This document shows positions 25,108 through 32,829 of a stretch of DNA of 38,576 nt, in pieces. The stretch's first letter is position 1. Every line of letters starts with the position of its first letter. Both the position numbers and the translations under genes were made by a program. The notes below the pieces were generated by a model. That model did no database searches and was not told the origin of the DNA. It saw only the letters and a list, made by a program, of their open reading frames with translations. Origin of the DNA: Mesorhizobium waimense (GTDB lineage: Bacteria; Pseudomonadota; Alphaproteobacteria; Rhizobiales; Rhizobiaceae); assembly GCF_003601975.1 (NCBI RefSeq), contig NZ_QZWZ01000054.1, forward strand, positions 1-38,576. Reading direction: 5' to 3'.

Positions 25108-28021
25108 ATGGGTTTGCGTGTTTCGCTCGAGGCGTTGACCAGGGAGTGGAGCCTCTCTTTTGCCGACATCGACTTTGCGAACGCCAAGCCGGCCGAGTCG
25201 AGGCTTGGACTGGCGGTTCAAACTGAAGTTCTTCGCTGCGTACGGATATTTCGCCACGGCGGCGGCTGAGGCTCCCGACGAGGCGGTTTCGTATCTGGCC
25301 GAGCAGCTTGGCGTCAGCAAGGTAGATCTCTGCCAGTATGATTTTTCGGGGCGTTCAGGGCGGCGCCATTGCGCCGAGATTTTGCGCCATCTTGGTTTTC
25401 GCCGGATGAAGCGAGCGGATCGAGCCGCACTTGCAAGCTGGCTAGCGACGGAGCTTTGCCCTGGGGGAGCATCAGTCGCTGCGATGATGGAGGCTGTTTT
25501 TCTGTGGTGCCGGGATCGCAGGATTTTCGGTCCGTCGCGCAAGGAGATGGAGCGAATAGTGCGCTCCGAGCGGCAACGCTTTCTGGAGTCCTTTCTTGGC
25601 GGTGTTGCGGATCGGCTTCGCCCGGAAATGGTCGCGCTGATGGAAGCATCGCTGGCCGATCCAGATAGCCCGACCGGATTCCATACAATCAAAGGAGACG
25701 CGGGTGCAGCAACGCTGGACAACATGTTTGCCCTGGCTGATCGGCTTGCCTTCATCAAGAAGCTGTATTTGCCGCGGGATCTTCTATCCGCTGCCGGCAA
25801 GACCTGGATCGATCAGATCGTTCGGCGGGTAGGCGCCGAAAAAGCCTCCGAGATGCGCCGCCACGCCCCGAGGCGGCAACTAGGCCTCTATACCGTTTTC
25901 CTGATGATGCGGGAAGCACAGATCATCGACGGCATGATCGACCTGCTGGTGGAGACCATCCACAAGATCGGGGCGCGTTCGAAGCGCAAGGTGGTGGCCG
26001 GCATCGCGCGTGACATCGAGAAGGTTTATGGCAAGGAGCGGCTGCTGGTCGATATCGCGGGTGCCGCGATCGAGGCGCCGGGTGGCCGGGTCTGCGATGT
26101 GATCTTTCCGGTAGCGGGCAAGGAAAAGCTTGCGGCGATCGTCAAGGAGCATCGTGCGAAGGGCACGCTCGAACGGCGCATCTACCAGGTTATGCGTGGG
26201 TCCTATGCCGGTCACTATCGAAGAATCCTGCCGAAGCTTCTTTCGGTTCTGGAGTTTCGTTCGAACAATGCCGTTCATCGGCCCGTGCTTGGGGCGTTAG
26301 ACTGGATCAGGCGGGCCTTCGAAACCCGATGCCGAGTTGTGCCGCGGAACGGGGTGCCGATCGAAGGGGTCATTCCGCCGAAATGGCGCAGCGCGATCAT
26401 CGGAAAGGACGGGCGCATCAACCGGATCAGCTATGAGCTTTGCGTCCTCAGCCAGCTGCGCGACCGCATCCGGGCCAAGGAAATCTGGGTGGTCGGGGCG
26501 GACCGCTATCGAAATCCGGACGACGATCTGCCCAAGGATTTCGAGAGCCGACGGGCGGCCTACTACGACGCGCTCAACCTGACGTCGGATGCGCGAGCGT
26601 TCACCCGCAAAATCCAGGCCGAGCTTGAGCGGGAATTGCGGCTGCTGAATGCCGAACTCCCCCGCAACGACAAGGTACGCATTCTCTGGCGCGGCGAGAA
26701 CCGCATCTCGATCACGCCGTTCCAGCCGCTGCCGGAACCGCAAGGCCTGCGATCGGTCAAGGCCGAGATCGGCCGGCGTTGGCCAATGACGGAACTGCTG
26801 GATGTGTTGAAGGAGACGGCGCTCGACACCGGCTTTCTGGACGCCTTTGAAACGTCGGCTTCCCGTGTGGCGCTTTCGCGCGGTGCGCTCGACCGGCGCC
26901 TGATCCTGTGTCTCTACGGGCTGGGCACGAATGCCGGCCTGAAGCGCGTCGCGGCCGGATGCCCGGATGTCAGCTACGAGGAACTGCTTCACGTCGGCCG
27001 GCGCTTCCTCCACCGGGGCGCGCTCGAAGCGGCTTGCGGGCGCGTTGCCAATGCAACGCTGGCGATCCGCAACACCGCCATCTGGGGCGAAGCCGGCACG
27101 GCCTGCGCGTCGGATTCCAAGAAGTTCGGCGCTTGGGACGGCAACCTGATGACGGAATGGCATGTCCGCTATGGCGGTCGCGGCGTGATGATCTACTGGC
27201 ATGTCGAGAAGGGTTCGACCTGCATCTTCTCGCAGCTCAAGCGCTGTTCGTCTTCGGAGGTCGCCGCGATGATCAAGGGCGTGCGGCGACACTGCACCGA
27301 CATGGAGATCCAGCGCCAATATGTCGACAGCCATGGCCAGAGCGTCGTCGGCTTTGCTTTTTGCCGCCTGCTCGGGTTCGAGCTGGCGCCACGCCTGAAG
27401 GCGATCGCCCGGCAGAAGCTGGCGCTGCCGCATCCAGGCCTGCGCGCTGAATTGCCCAATCTGCTTCCCATTCTTTCCAACGTCATCAACTGGGAGGAGA
27501 TCGAGCAGCAGTATGACGAGATGGTCAAATATGCGGCTGCCATGCACAGCGGGTTGGCCGATCCCGAAGCGATCCTGCGCCGCTTCGCCCGCGCCGAGGT
27601 GATGCACCCGACCTACAAGGCACTCGCCGAACTCGGCCGGGCGATCAAGACGATCTTCCTTTGCCGGTATTTGCGCCACGAGAAATTCCGCCGGGAAATC
27701 CACGAAGGCCTGAATGTGGTCGAGAACTGGAACAGCGCCAACAGCTTCGTCTTCTTCGGCAAGGGTGGCGAAATCGCCTCCAACCGGCCCGATGAGCAGG
27801 AGATATCGGTGCTGGCCCTGCATCTGCTGCAGGCGTCGCTGGTCTATGTGAACACGCGCATGATGCAGTCGGTGTTGAGCGAGCCGAAGTGGTCAGCGCG
27901 GCTGACGCCGGAGGACTATCGAGGCCTGACGCCGCTGATCTACGGCCATGTCAATCCTTATGGCCGCTTCGACCTCGATCTGGATCGCCGGATCGATTTT
28001 GAGCAGAAACAAGCGGCGTGA
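25108..28021 (+). CDS. tnpA: Tn3-family transposase TnpA with an apparent frameshift near the N-terminus
   Basis: A ~970-residue TnpA that would cut and join the 38-bp ends of its element. The catalytic residues are visible as TACASDSKKFG, YVDSHGQS and REIHEGLNVVENWN. The natural start is ATG 25108, seven bases after AGGGAG, giving MGLRVSLEALTREW and then DIDFANAKPAESRLGLAVQ. That frame hits a stop soon after codon 38, while the rest continues in another frame as LKFFAAYGYFATAAAEAPDE. The join lies in the AAA run at 25220-25222; removing one A restores GLAVQLKFFAAYG, so a one-base insertion is the simplest explanation. The long frame alone can be opened only from TTG 25160, with 20 unrelated residues. 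Either the transposase is inactive or made from an atypical start, or there is a sequencing error. The subgroup differs from the left transposase. Confidence 0.9.
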
Positions 28022-28042
28022 CCCATCGAAGGGGATGTTGAA

Positions 28043-28939
28043 ATGTCTGTATCGAAGAAGCCCCGAAAGAAGGCAATGGCGAAATCCAAGAAGCCGGAAA
28101 ATGACGATGCTCTGCCTCCGATGCCGGACCGGCGCGGCATGGAGGGGTTGATGGCAGGTCTTTTCGGCGGACAGCGTGGGAGCGACCCGACGGCTGCCGC
28201 GCAAGACATCATGTACGAAGCTTGGGAAGCGACCAGTCGCAGCAAGCGTATCGCGCTGGCCAGGAAGGCGCTTAAAGTCTCGCCGTTGTGCGCCGACGCC
28301 TATGTGCTGTTGGCGGAAGAAGAGGCGGGGTCTGTCGAGGAAGTGCTGGTCTACTACCAGAAGGGCGTCGCGGCGGGTGAAGAGGCGCTCGGACCGGACG
28401 GGTTTGAGGAATATGCCGGTCACTTCTGGGGTTTTCTCGAGACGCGCCCCTACATGCGGGCACGGGCAGGTCTTGCCGCGTTACTCTGGCGGCTTGGTCA
28501 GCATCAGGAGGCCATCGACCATTGTCAGGCGATGCTCGAGCTCAATCCGAATGACAATCAGGGCATCCGCTATGCGCTGGCCGGGCATTTGCTGGCGCGC
28601 GACGATATCAAGGCCCTGAGGAAGCTTCTCAAACAGTACGAAGACGATTGCGCTGCTGCATGGCTCTACACGCGCGCCCTTCTTGCCTTTCGTGAAAGCG
28701 ATCCGGGTGCCGGGAAGCTTGCGGAGGAGGCTTGGCTCGCGAACAGCCATGTGCCTGGCGTCCTGTTCGGCAAGCAGCCACTGGTTGCTTCCATCAACGG
28801 CTATATCACCTTGGGCGGCGAGGATGAGGCAGCTGACTACGTTGAGGAAAACGGCCAGGCTTGGCAGGCCACGCCCGGCGCAATCGCGTGGCTGGCGGCG
28901 GTTACCAGAAAGCTGAAGCCACGACGGCGGCGTAACTGA
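28043..28939 (+). CDS. Tetratricopeptide-repeat protein, transposon passenger
   Basis: A 298-residue, probably cytoplasmic protein. It starts with a lysine-rich tail (MSVSKKPRKKAMAKSKKPEN) and an acidic linker, then has helical TPR-like pairs: AAAQDIMYEAWEATSRSKRI, ALARKALKVSPLCADAYVLL, YMRARAGLAALLWRLGQHQEAI, CQAMLELNPNDNQGIRYALAG and DDCAAAWLYTRALLAFRES. A second basic tail ends it (KLKPRRRRN). Proteins of this type often sit next to Tn3-family transposases of this subgroup, which I recall without being able to check. It starts 21 bp after tnpA on the same strand, with an AGGGGA-like ribosome site, so it is co-transcribed. TPR domains hold protein partners. What it does for the element or the host is not known to me. 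Confidence 0.75.
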   Translation: MSVSKKPRKKAMAKSKKPENDDALPPMPDRRGMEGLMAGLFGGQRGSDPTAAAQDIMYEAWEATSRSKRIALARKALKVSPLCADAYVLLAEEEAGSVEEVLVYYQKGVAAGEEALGPDGFEEYAGHFWGFLETRPYMRARAGLAALLWRLGQHQEAIDHCQAMLELNPNDNQGIRYALAGHLLARDDIKALRKLLKQYEDDCAAAWLYTRALLAFRESDPGAGKLAEEAWLANSHVPGVLFGKQPLVASINGYITLGGEDEAADYVEENGQAWQATPGAIAWLAAVTRKLKPRRRRN

Positions 28940-28969
28940 CAGCCCGGAACCGATGGGCGCGTTCTAATT

Positions 28970-29085
28970 TGGGTATACCCAGCCAGCACAACGCAAGTGA
29001 ACACGTTCCAGCCGCACAGCCATGTTTATTTTGGGTCCGATTTGAGATATTGAACGAATTCATGCCTTGGCACACCCAAAATGAA
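28970..29085. other. Candidate res site for the TnpR resolvase
   Basis: The 154 bp between the TPR gene and tnpR contain a perfect 12-bp palindrome TGGGTATACCCA (28970-28981). They also contain two facing 12-bp arms, TTTATTTTGGGT (29025-29036) and ACCCAAAATGAA (29074-29085), which match at 11 of 12 when inverted. All share the half-site TTTGGGT. Several spaced, inverted resolvase-binding sites directly before tnpR are what a Tn3-family res site looks like: the crossover would be at the short palindrome and the accessory sites next to tnpR. TnpR binding here would also repress its own gene. Confidence 0.55.
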
Positions 29086-29093
29086 CGGTTCGC

Positions 29094-29645
29094 ATGACTC
29101 GTATCGGATACGCGCGCACCTCCACTACCGACCAGAATCTTGCCGCGCAACTCGCCGCACTCAAGACCGCCGGCTGCGAGGTCATTCGCGAGGAACAGAA
29201 GAGCGGCGCCTCGCTGGAAGGTCGCCCGCAGCTCACCATCATTCTCGACTTCATCCATGCCGGCGAGACGCTCGTCGTCACCCGCATCGATCGCTTGGCG
29301 CGCTCCTTGCGCGATCTGCAAGTGATCGTGGACCGGCTGAAAGCCAAGGGCGCGCATCTGTCCGCGACCGAGCAGCCTGTCGACACCTCGACCGCCACCG
29401 GCAAAGCCTTCTTTGACATGCTCGGCGTTTTTGCCGAATTCGAGACCAATCTACGGCGCGAACGGCAGGCCGAGGGCATTGCCGCCGCCAGGAAGCGCGG
29501 CATCTACAAAGGCCGGCCGCCAAAGATCGACCGTGCCGAAATCATGCGCCGACTGAAACAGGGCCACGGCCCGACACAGATCGCTCGTGCTCTCGGCATC
29601 TCGCGCGGAACCGTCTACCAGGTACGGAAAGGCGAACCAGATTGA
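29094..29645 (+). CDS. tnpR: TnpR resolvase, small serine recombinase
   Basis: A 183-residue serine recombinase that resolves transposition cointegrates by recombining two res sites. The N-terminal catalytic domain has YARTSTTDQN with nucleophile S10 and R8, VVTRIDRLARSLRDL (arginines of the active site), and a long dimer helix (ATGKAFFDMLGVFAEFETNLRRERQAEGI). The C-terminal helix-turn-helix is PTQIARALGISRGTVYQVRKG. Length and all motifs are complete. It is transcribed in the same direction as tnpA, after the TPR gene and the candidate res site. Its TGA stop overlaps the TTG start of the following gene. Start ATG 29094 gives the standard N-terminus MTRIGYARTS. Confidence 0.93.
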   Translation: MTRIGYARTSTTDQNLAAQLAALKTAGCEVIREEQKSGASLEGRPQLTIILDFIHAGETLVVTRIDRLARSLRDLQVIVDRLKAKGAHLSATEQPVDTSTATGKAFFDMLGVFAEFETNLRRERQAEGIAAARKRGIYKGRPPKIDRAEIMRRLKQGHGPTQIARALGISRGTVYQVRKGEPD

Positions 29646-30055
29646 GCAAAGGAAACCGCATCATCCGGCTGACGCCTGTAGCTTGCGAGCGGATCCAAGC
29701 CCGCATGCTCGAAGCCTGCCAAAAGATCGCCGCGGATCACGGGCTGGCCATCGAAAGCGCCGGATGGCGAAGCCTAGACTCCGGGTTTGCCTTCGAACCG
29801 GTGTTCAGCGTCAGCATTCCCGCCTCCGACGGCACAGCATTCAATCTCGAAAAGGATATGTTCGAGATTCTAGCCGAGCGGTACGGGCTGGCTCCCTCAG
29901 ACTTCGGGCGCGAATTCAGCGCCGGAAGCGAACGGTTCCGGATCACCGGCATCGATCCCAAGCGACCCAGATATCCCATCTCCGCCGAACGGGTTCCCGA
30001 CCGCCGGGGCTTCAAATTCACCGCCGAAAACGTTGCCATGCTGCTACAAACTTGA
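29642..30055 (+). CDS. Unknown protein coupled to tnpR, last gene of the transposon (TTG start)
   Basis: A 137-residue protein I do not recognise. The frame starts with TTG 29642, which overlaps the tnpR stop as TTGA, a pattern typical of translational coupling; the next in-frame ATG would remove 21 residues. The sequence looks like a real soluble protein: an amphipathic N-terminal helix (ERIQARMLEACQKIAADHGL), a strand-rich middle (GFAFEPVFSVSIPASDGTAF), and a C-terminal part with FRITGIDPKRPRYPISAERV. It has no membrane segment, and its single cysteine-poor composition gives no metal site. It ends 30 bp before the right terminal repeat, so it is certainly inside the element. Its position suggests a passenger or an accessory transposition protein. 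Confidence 0.6.
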   Translation: MSKGNRIIRLTPVACERIQARMLEACQKIAADHGLAIESAGWRSLDSGFAFEPVFSVSIPASDGTAFNLEKDMFEILAERYGLAPSDFGREFSAGSERFRITGIDPKRPRYPISAERVPDRRGFKFTAENVAMLLQT

Positions 30056-30085
30056 AGCAAGCCCTGATGTTCGTCAAATGTTTCC

Positions 30086-30123
30086 CAACTTGGCCAAAAT
30101 CTCAGCTTCGGGCCGATTAGGCC
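30086..30123 (-). repeat. Right terminal inverted repeat of the Tn3-family transposon
   Basis: Reverse complement of the left repeat with one difference in 38 bases. The outermost GGCC ends at 30123 and runs directly into a 21-bp tandem repeat in the flanking DNA. Confidence 0.92.
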
Positions 30124-30162
30124 AAAGAAGAGGACTTGATACCCAAAGAAGAGGACTTGATA
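30122..30162. repeat. Tandem duplication of a 20-bp sequence at the transposon boundary
   Basis: The sequence CCAAAGAAGAGGACTTGATA occurs at 30122-30141 and again, identically, at 30143-30162, a period of 21 bp. The first two bases of copy 1 are also the last two bases of the transposon repeat. The two copies may be a remnant of the junction event or a small host repeat into which the element went. Confidence 0.85.
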
Positions 30163-30243
30163 ATGTGGAGTGTCGATCAGACGAACCGTGCTATATGCAA
30201 GCGATAAGATAAGGCCCCCCTGACCTGAGGTTCACCCGGGGTG

Positions 30244-30272
30244 TTGACAAAGAGAGCGTCGATACCCATACT
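30244..30272 (+). promoter_or_regulatory. Candidate sigma-70-type promoter (TTGACA, 17 bp, CATACT)
   Basis: TTGACA (30244-30249) is a perfect -35 box. CATACT (30267-30272) matches 4 of 6 -10 positions, with the ideal 17-bp spacing. It points toward a short gene-free segment that ends in a good terminator (30331-30361), so it would make a transcript of roughly 80 nt. Confidence 0.5.
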
Positions 30273-30278
30273 TTGCAT

Positions 30279-30361
30279 GTGAGCATCGCTCCGGGGTTGG
30301 CGCCAGGCGCCAGCCGAACTTTTCAAAACGAAGGCCCGGCTAGTCCGGGTCTTTGTTTTTT
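30279..30361 (+). ncRNA. Possible small RNA or attenuated leader (~80 nt)
   Basis: Between the candidate promoter and the terminator there is no credible open frame, but there is a perfect 15-base palindrome TGGCGCCAGGCGCCA (30298-30312) that could form a hairpin or bind a protein. The unit promoter, structured segment and rho-independent terminator is what a small RNA looks like. The 3' end overlaps the last codons of the DUF3800 gene in antisense. No family is recognised. Confidence 0.3.
30331..30361 (+). terminator. Rho-independent terminator
   Basis: A 9-bp stem (AAGGCCCGG with CCGGGTCTT, one G-T pair) closes a 5-base loop and is followed by TTTGTTTTTT-like T-rich sequence. It overlaps the stop codon of the DUF3800 gene. 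In the minus direction the stem is followed by CGTTTTG, so it may also act weakly for that gene. Confidence 0.7.
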
Positions 30362-31218
30362 ATCCTGTCAAAACAGCTGTATTTGATGCCACGGGACGCC
30401 AGCTCCTCGGCCGGTAGGTGCGCGTCGATGAGACGCTTGTGCTCCATCAGGGCCCTGTAGGGCCGGTAGGACGGGTCATATCCGCCCTTGGCCATCGGAT
30501 AGAGGTAGAGATCGGCGATCTGCAGCATCGGCGTGGCTTTGGTTCTGCCGCGCGGCTCCCCGCGCACGATGTCTTTGAACTCCTCGGCGGTTAACGACCC
30601 GTAGATGGCGGAGTTGGCACCGTCGAACGGCATCCCCTGCGTCTTCAGGATCCGCGTGTAGGCTATCAGGTCGCGGTCCTCGGCTTTGCCTGCCCGCTCG
30701 AAGAACACGCGCAGCTTGCGATCCTGGCTGCGGGCGTATTTGGCGGCGCGCTCGATCAGGATGCAGTAGGCCGTTTTGCACATAAACCACAGGTGGTCCT
30801 GATACCGGTCCCGGTAGCGGGCAACATAGCCCGGTCGGTCGATGACCGCGGCGATGCCGATCACGGGCAGCCCAAGCAGCATTCCCTGCAAGTCTCCCAG
30901 GAATTCAAAAGCGGACTCCGGCTTCTTCAGCCAGCCGAAGTCGCCACGGCCGCCCCGAATCGCCCAGGAGTGGAGCGGGTAGGTGATACCGTGCTTCTGG
31001 CAGAAGGCCTTGTGGCGGGTATAGAGCTCGTCGACGTCTTCCTCGTTGATGAGGATGCCGCCGAGGGCAAAATAATCCATTTCGTCCCGGCGCTTCTCTT
31101 TGGGCTCTCGGTCTGGCTCGCGGCTGCCGCTGTCGTCCAGGTAGAGGTGGATTTCACGGTCTGTCACGGGCAGGCTTTCATTGTCCGCACAGCTTGGCTC
31201 AAAAACCGGAGGCTGCAT
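30340..31218 (-). CDS. DUF3800 domain-containing protein
   Basis: A 292-residue protein of the DUF3800 family. The typical N-terminal YLDDSG is at 26-31 (an acidic, RNase H-like first strand), followed by YFALGGILI, and the C-terminal QIADLYLYP, all at the expected spacing. The first ~20 residues are an extra tail, so the start could be later, but ATG 31218 is the first available. Families of this type resemble metal-dependent nuclease folds, and DUF3800 genes are common next to phage and mobile elements. No activity is proven, and this is inference. The stop lies in a terminator hairpin. It is on the same strand as the DUF2130 gene, 141 bp away, and might be transcribed with it. Confidence 0.82.
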   Translation of the reverse strand: MQPPVFEPSCADNESLPVTDREIHLYLDDSGSREPDREPKEKRRDEMDYFALGGILINEEDVDELYTRHKAFCQKHGITYPLHSWAIRGGRGDFGWLKKPESAFEFLGDLQGMLLGLPVIGIAAVIDRPGYVARYRDRYQDHLWFMCKTAYCILIERAAKYARSQDRKLRVFFERAGKAEDRDLIAYTRILKTQGMPFDGANSAIYGSLTAEEFKDIVRGEPRGRTKATPMLQIADLYLYPMAKGGYDPSYRPYRALMEHKRLIDAHLPAEELASRGIKYSCFDRIKNKDPD

Positions 31219-31250
31219 AGCAATCTGATGACCCGGCCGGGCGAGTGGGT

Positions 31251-31348
31251 TCAGCGCGGCGGCTTCTTGGCGTTGCGTTCCGCTTTTGACGGATCATCCG
31301 TAACAAAGACCAGCTTGCCCTCGGTCTCAAACCCAATATCCAGTTTAG
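31251..31348 (-). other. Short open stretch with protein-like composition, no clear start
   Basis: Between the DUF2130 stop and the DUF3800 start, one minus-strand frame reads about 31 codons (LDIGFETEGKLVFVTDD, then PSKAERNAKKPPR) before a TGA. Only CTG or ATT could start it. It could be a tiny gene read from a GAAAGG site or the tail of a lost gene. I list it because the composition is unlike random translation, but support is weak. Confidence 0.2.
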
Positions 31349-31359
31349 ATTAGCCTTTC

Positions 31360-32655
31360 TCAACCGGGCATGGACGCGGATGCATCTATGACCAAGACCT
31401 CCAAGCCCGCGATCTCCTGCATCACCTTGCCGGCGATGCCCTGCAGATCACCGTACATTCCGACGGTCGACTCGATGACACCCTGGATCTGAGCCTCCCG
31501 CTTGGCCCACAGGCGGATTGTGGCTTTCCTTTCCCTGGCAAGGTCGTCCTGCATATCGGAGAATTTCTCGACGATCGCCTCGACCCGGTGGCGAAACCTG
31601 GGGCCGGTCAGATAGCCGTAGACCTGCTCCATCTTGGTGGCCTGGCCGTCCTGGGCGAGGCGGGAGTTGGCGAGCTCGATAAGGGACTGCCGGAGCATAA
31701 TCGCGATCGGAATCGCGCATTTGGGATGGGCGATGTAGACGCCATCGACCAGATCGAACGTTTCGACCCCCGTAGGCAGCGCCTCGGAGATCATCAACGC
31801 GATGTCAGCCTTGGCGGCGCGCTGGTCTGTCCGCAGCTTGCCCAGCCAGCCCTGGCTCCAGTTCCTGGTGCGTTTTGATTCCCACAGGATCGCGCCGCAC
31901 GGCTGGCCGGCGGGTCCCACCACGCGTTGCAGCACGTCACCACCGAACTCACCCTTGGCGACCGGTTCGATGATGTCCATCGGGAACCGGCGGGCGATCA
32001 GCGACTCCAACTCGAGCTCAAGGACCTCGCCCTGAAGCTGCTGAGATCCTTGCTCGGCGCGGCGCTTCAGCTCCTCGATCTGGCGCTGCATGCCGGCGAT
32101 CTGTTCCTCTTTCTCGGCCACCTTCATCTTGAGGCCGTCTTCGGCTTCGGTCCTGGCCTTGACGCGGACGGCGTCCAACCCTTCCTGGATCCTCTTTTCG
32201 ATGGTCAGCGCCATTTCGCGCTTTTCATCGTCGAGCGCCCGCTGCTGCTTCATAAATTCGGCCTGCTGCAACTGCGCCGCGGCGAGCTTTTCGTCCCGCG
32301 CCCTCAGCGTCGCCTCCATCTCGCCCAACCTCCTGTCCTTGTCCTCAAGGTCGGTCGAGACCAGAAGTTTTGCCTTGCGGGCCTCTTCGGCGGCGATGGC
32401 GGCACGCTCGAGCTTGAGTTTTTCGGCGACCTGGCTGTCGATGTCATCCCGGGCGGCGTCGATAGCCGCCTGCTTGCGTTGAACCTCCTCCTCCCTGGCC
32501 GTCATGGCGGCGTTGCTCTGCGCCAGTCGCCGTTCATATTCCTCGCGCGTGGCCGCAATCAGCGGCGCCGCGAGCGACTCGTTGAGCTTGATGTCGGTCT
32601 TGCAGCTCGGGCAGCTGATTGTCGGCTCATTGAGAGTCCTGGGCTGGACAGTCAT
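31360..32655 (-). CDS. DUF2130 protein: zinc-finger-like start, coiled coil and PD-(D/E)xK-like domain
   Basis: A 431-residue protein. The frame is open 15 codons further, but ATG 32655 has AGAGGA 8 bp upstream and gives a sensible N-terminus with CPSC (15-18). Residues ~40-210 are a long, highly charged coiled coil (EEEVQRKQAAIDAARDDID; KLAAAQLQQAEFMKQQ; EEQIAGMQRQIEELKRR). The C-terminal domain has GGDVLQRV (D240), ILWESKRTRNW (E259, K261) and KADIALMISE, matching the nuclease-like DUF2130 fold, which is related in organisation to RmuC. A role in DNA processing at replication or recombination intermediates is plausible but unproven. It shares strand and surroundings with DUF3800. Upstream lies the divergent poly-gamma-glutamate hydrolase-like gene, 174 bp away. 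Confidence 0.85.
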   Translation of the reverse strand: MTVQPRTLNEPTISCPSCKTDIKLNESLAAPLIAATREEYERRLAQSNAAMTAREEEVQRKQAAIDAARDDIDSQVAEKLKLERAAIAAEEARKAKLLVSTDLEDKDRRLGEMEATLRARDEKLAAAQLQQAEFMKQQRALDDEKREMALTIEKRIQEGLDAVRVKARTEAEDGLKMKVAEKEEQIAGMQRQIEELKRRAEQGSQQLQGEVLELELESLIARRFPMDIIEPVAKGEFGGDVLQRVVGPAGQPCGAILWESKRTRNWSQGWLGKLRTDQRAAKADIALMISEALPTGVETFDLVDGVYIAHPKCAIPIAIMLRQSLIELANSRLAQDGQATKMEQVYGYLTGPRFRHRVEAIVEKFSDMQDDLARERKATIRLWAKREAQIQGVIESTVGMYGDLQGIAGKVMQEIAGLEVLVIDASASMPG

Positions 32656-32829
32656 CAGGCAGATCCTCTCAAGGGAACGTGGTGCAAAAGAACGCCTCAA
32701 AGTATACAGGATTGCAGGGCGGCCGGATAGAACGAAGAGTGAACTTGCCAGTTATCCCCCGGAGAGGTGACTTGACCGGAACTGAACCGGCCATTGGCCG
32801 TCTTCGTTGCGATCCGGAGGAGATAATAG

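Larger units (their letters stand above)
24994..30123. mobile_element. Complete 5.1-kb Tn3-family transposon with two passenger genes
   Basis: The element is bounded by 38-bp inverted repeats that differ at one base (24994-25031 and 30086-30123; outer ends GGCCTAATCGGCCC, inner ends TTTTGGCCAAGTTG). Weaker similarity continues for about ten more bases. In order it carries tnpA, a TPR protein gene, a res-like site, tnpR and a small unknown gene, all plus strand. Tn3 elements normally leave a 5-bp target duplication, but the flanks are AGATA and AAAGA, which do not match. That and the missing half of the WYL gene indicate a later deletion or recombination at one end. An apparent frameshift in tnpA suggests the element may no longer move by itself. 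Confidence 0.9.

Noticed and set aside
26297..27823. 508-codon open frame on the minus strand inside tnpA
   Set aside because: It is the reverse frame of a well-supported transposase; its translation has no family motif and arises from the GC-rich codon use.
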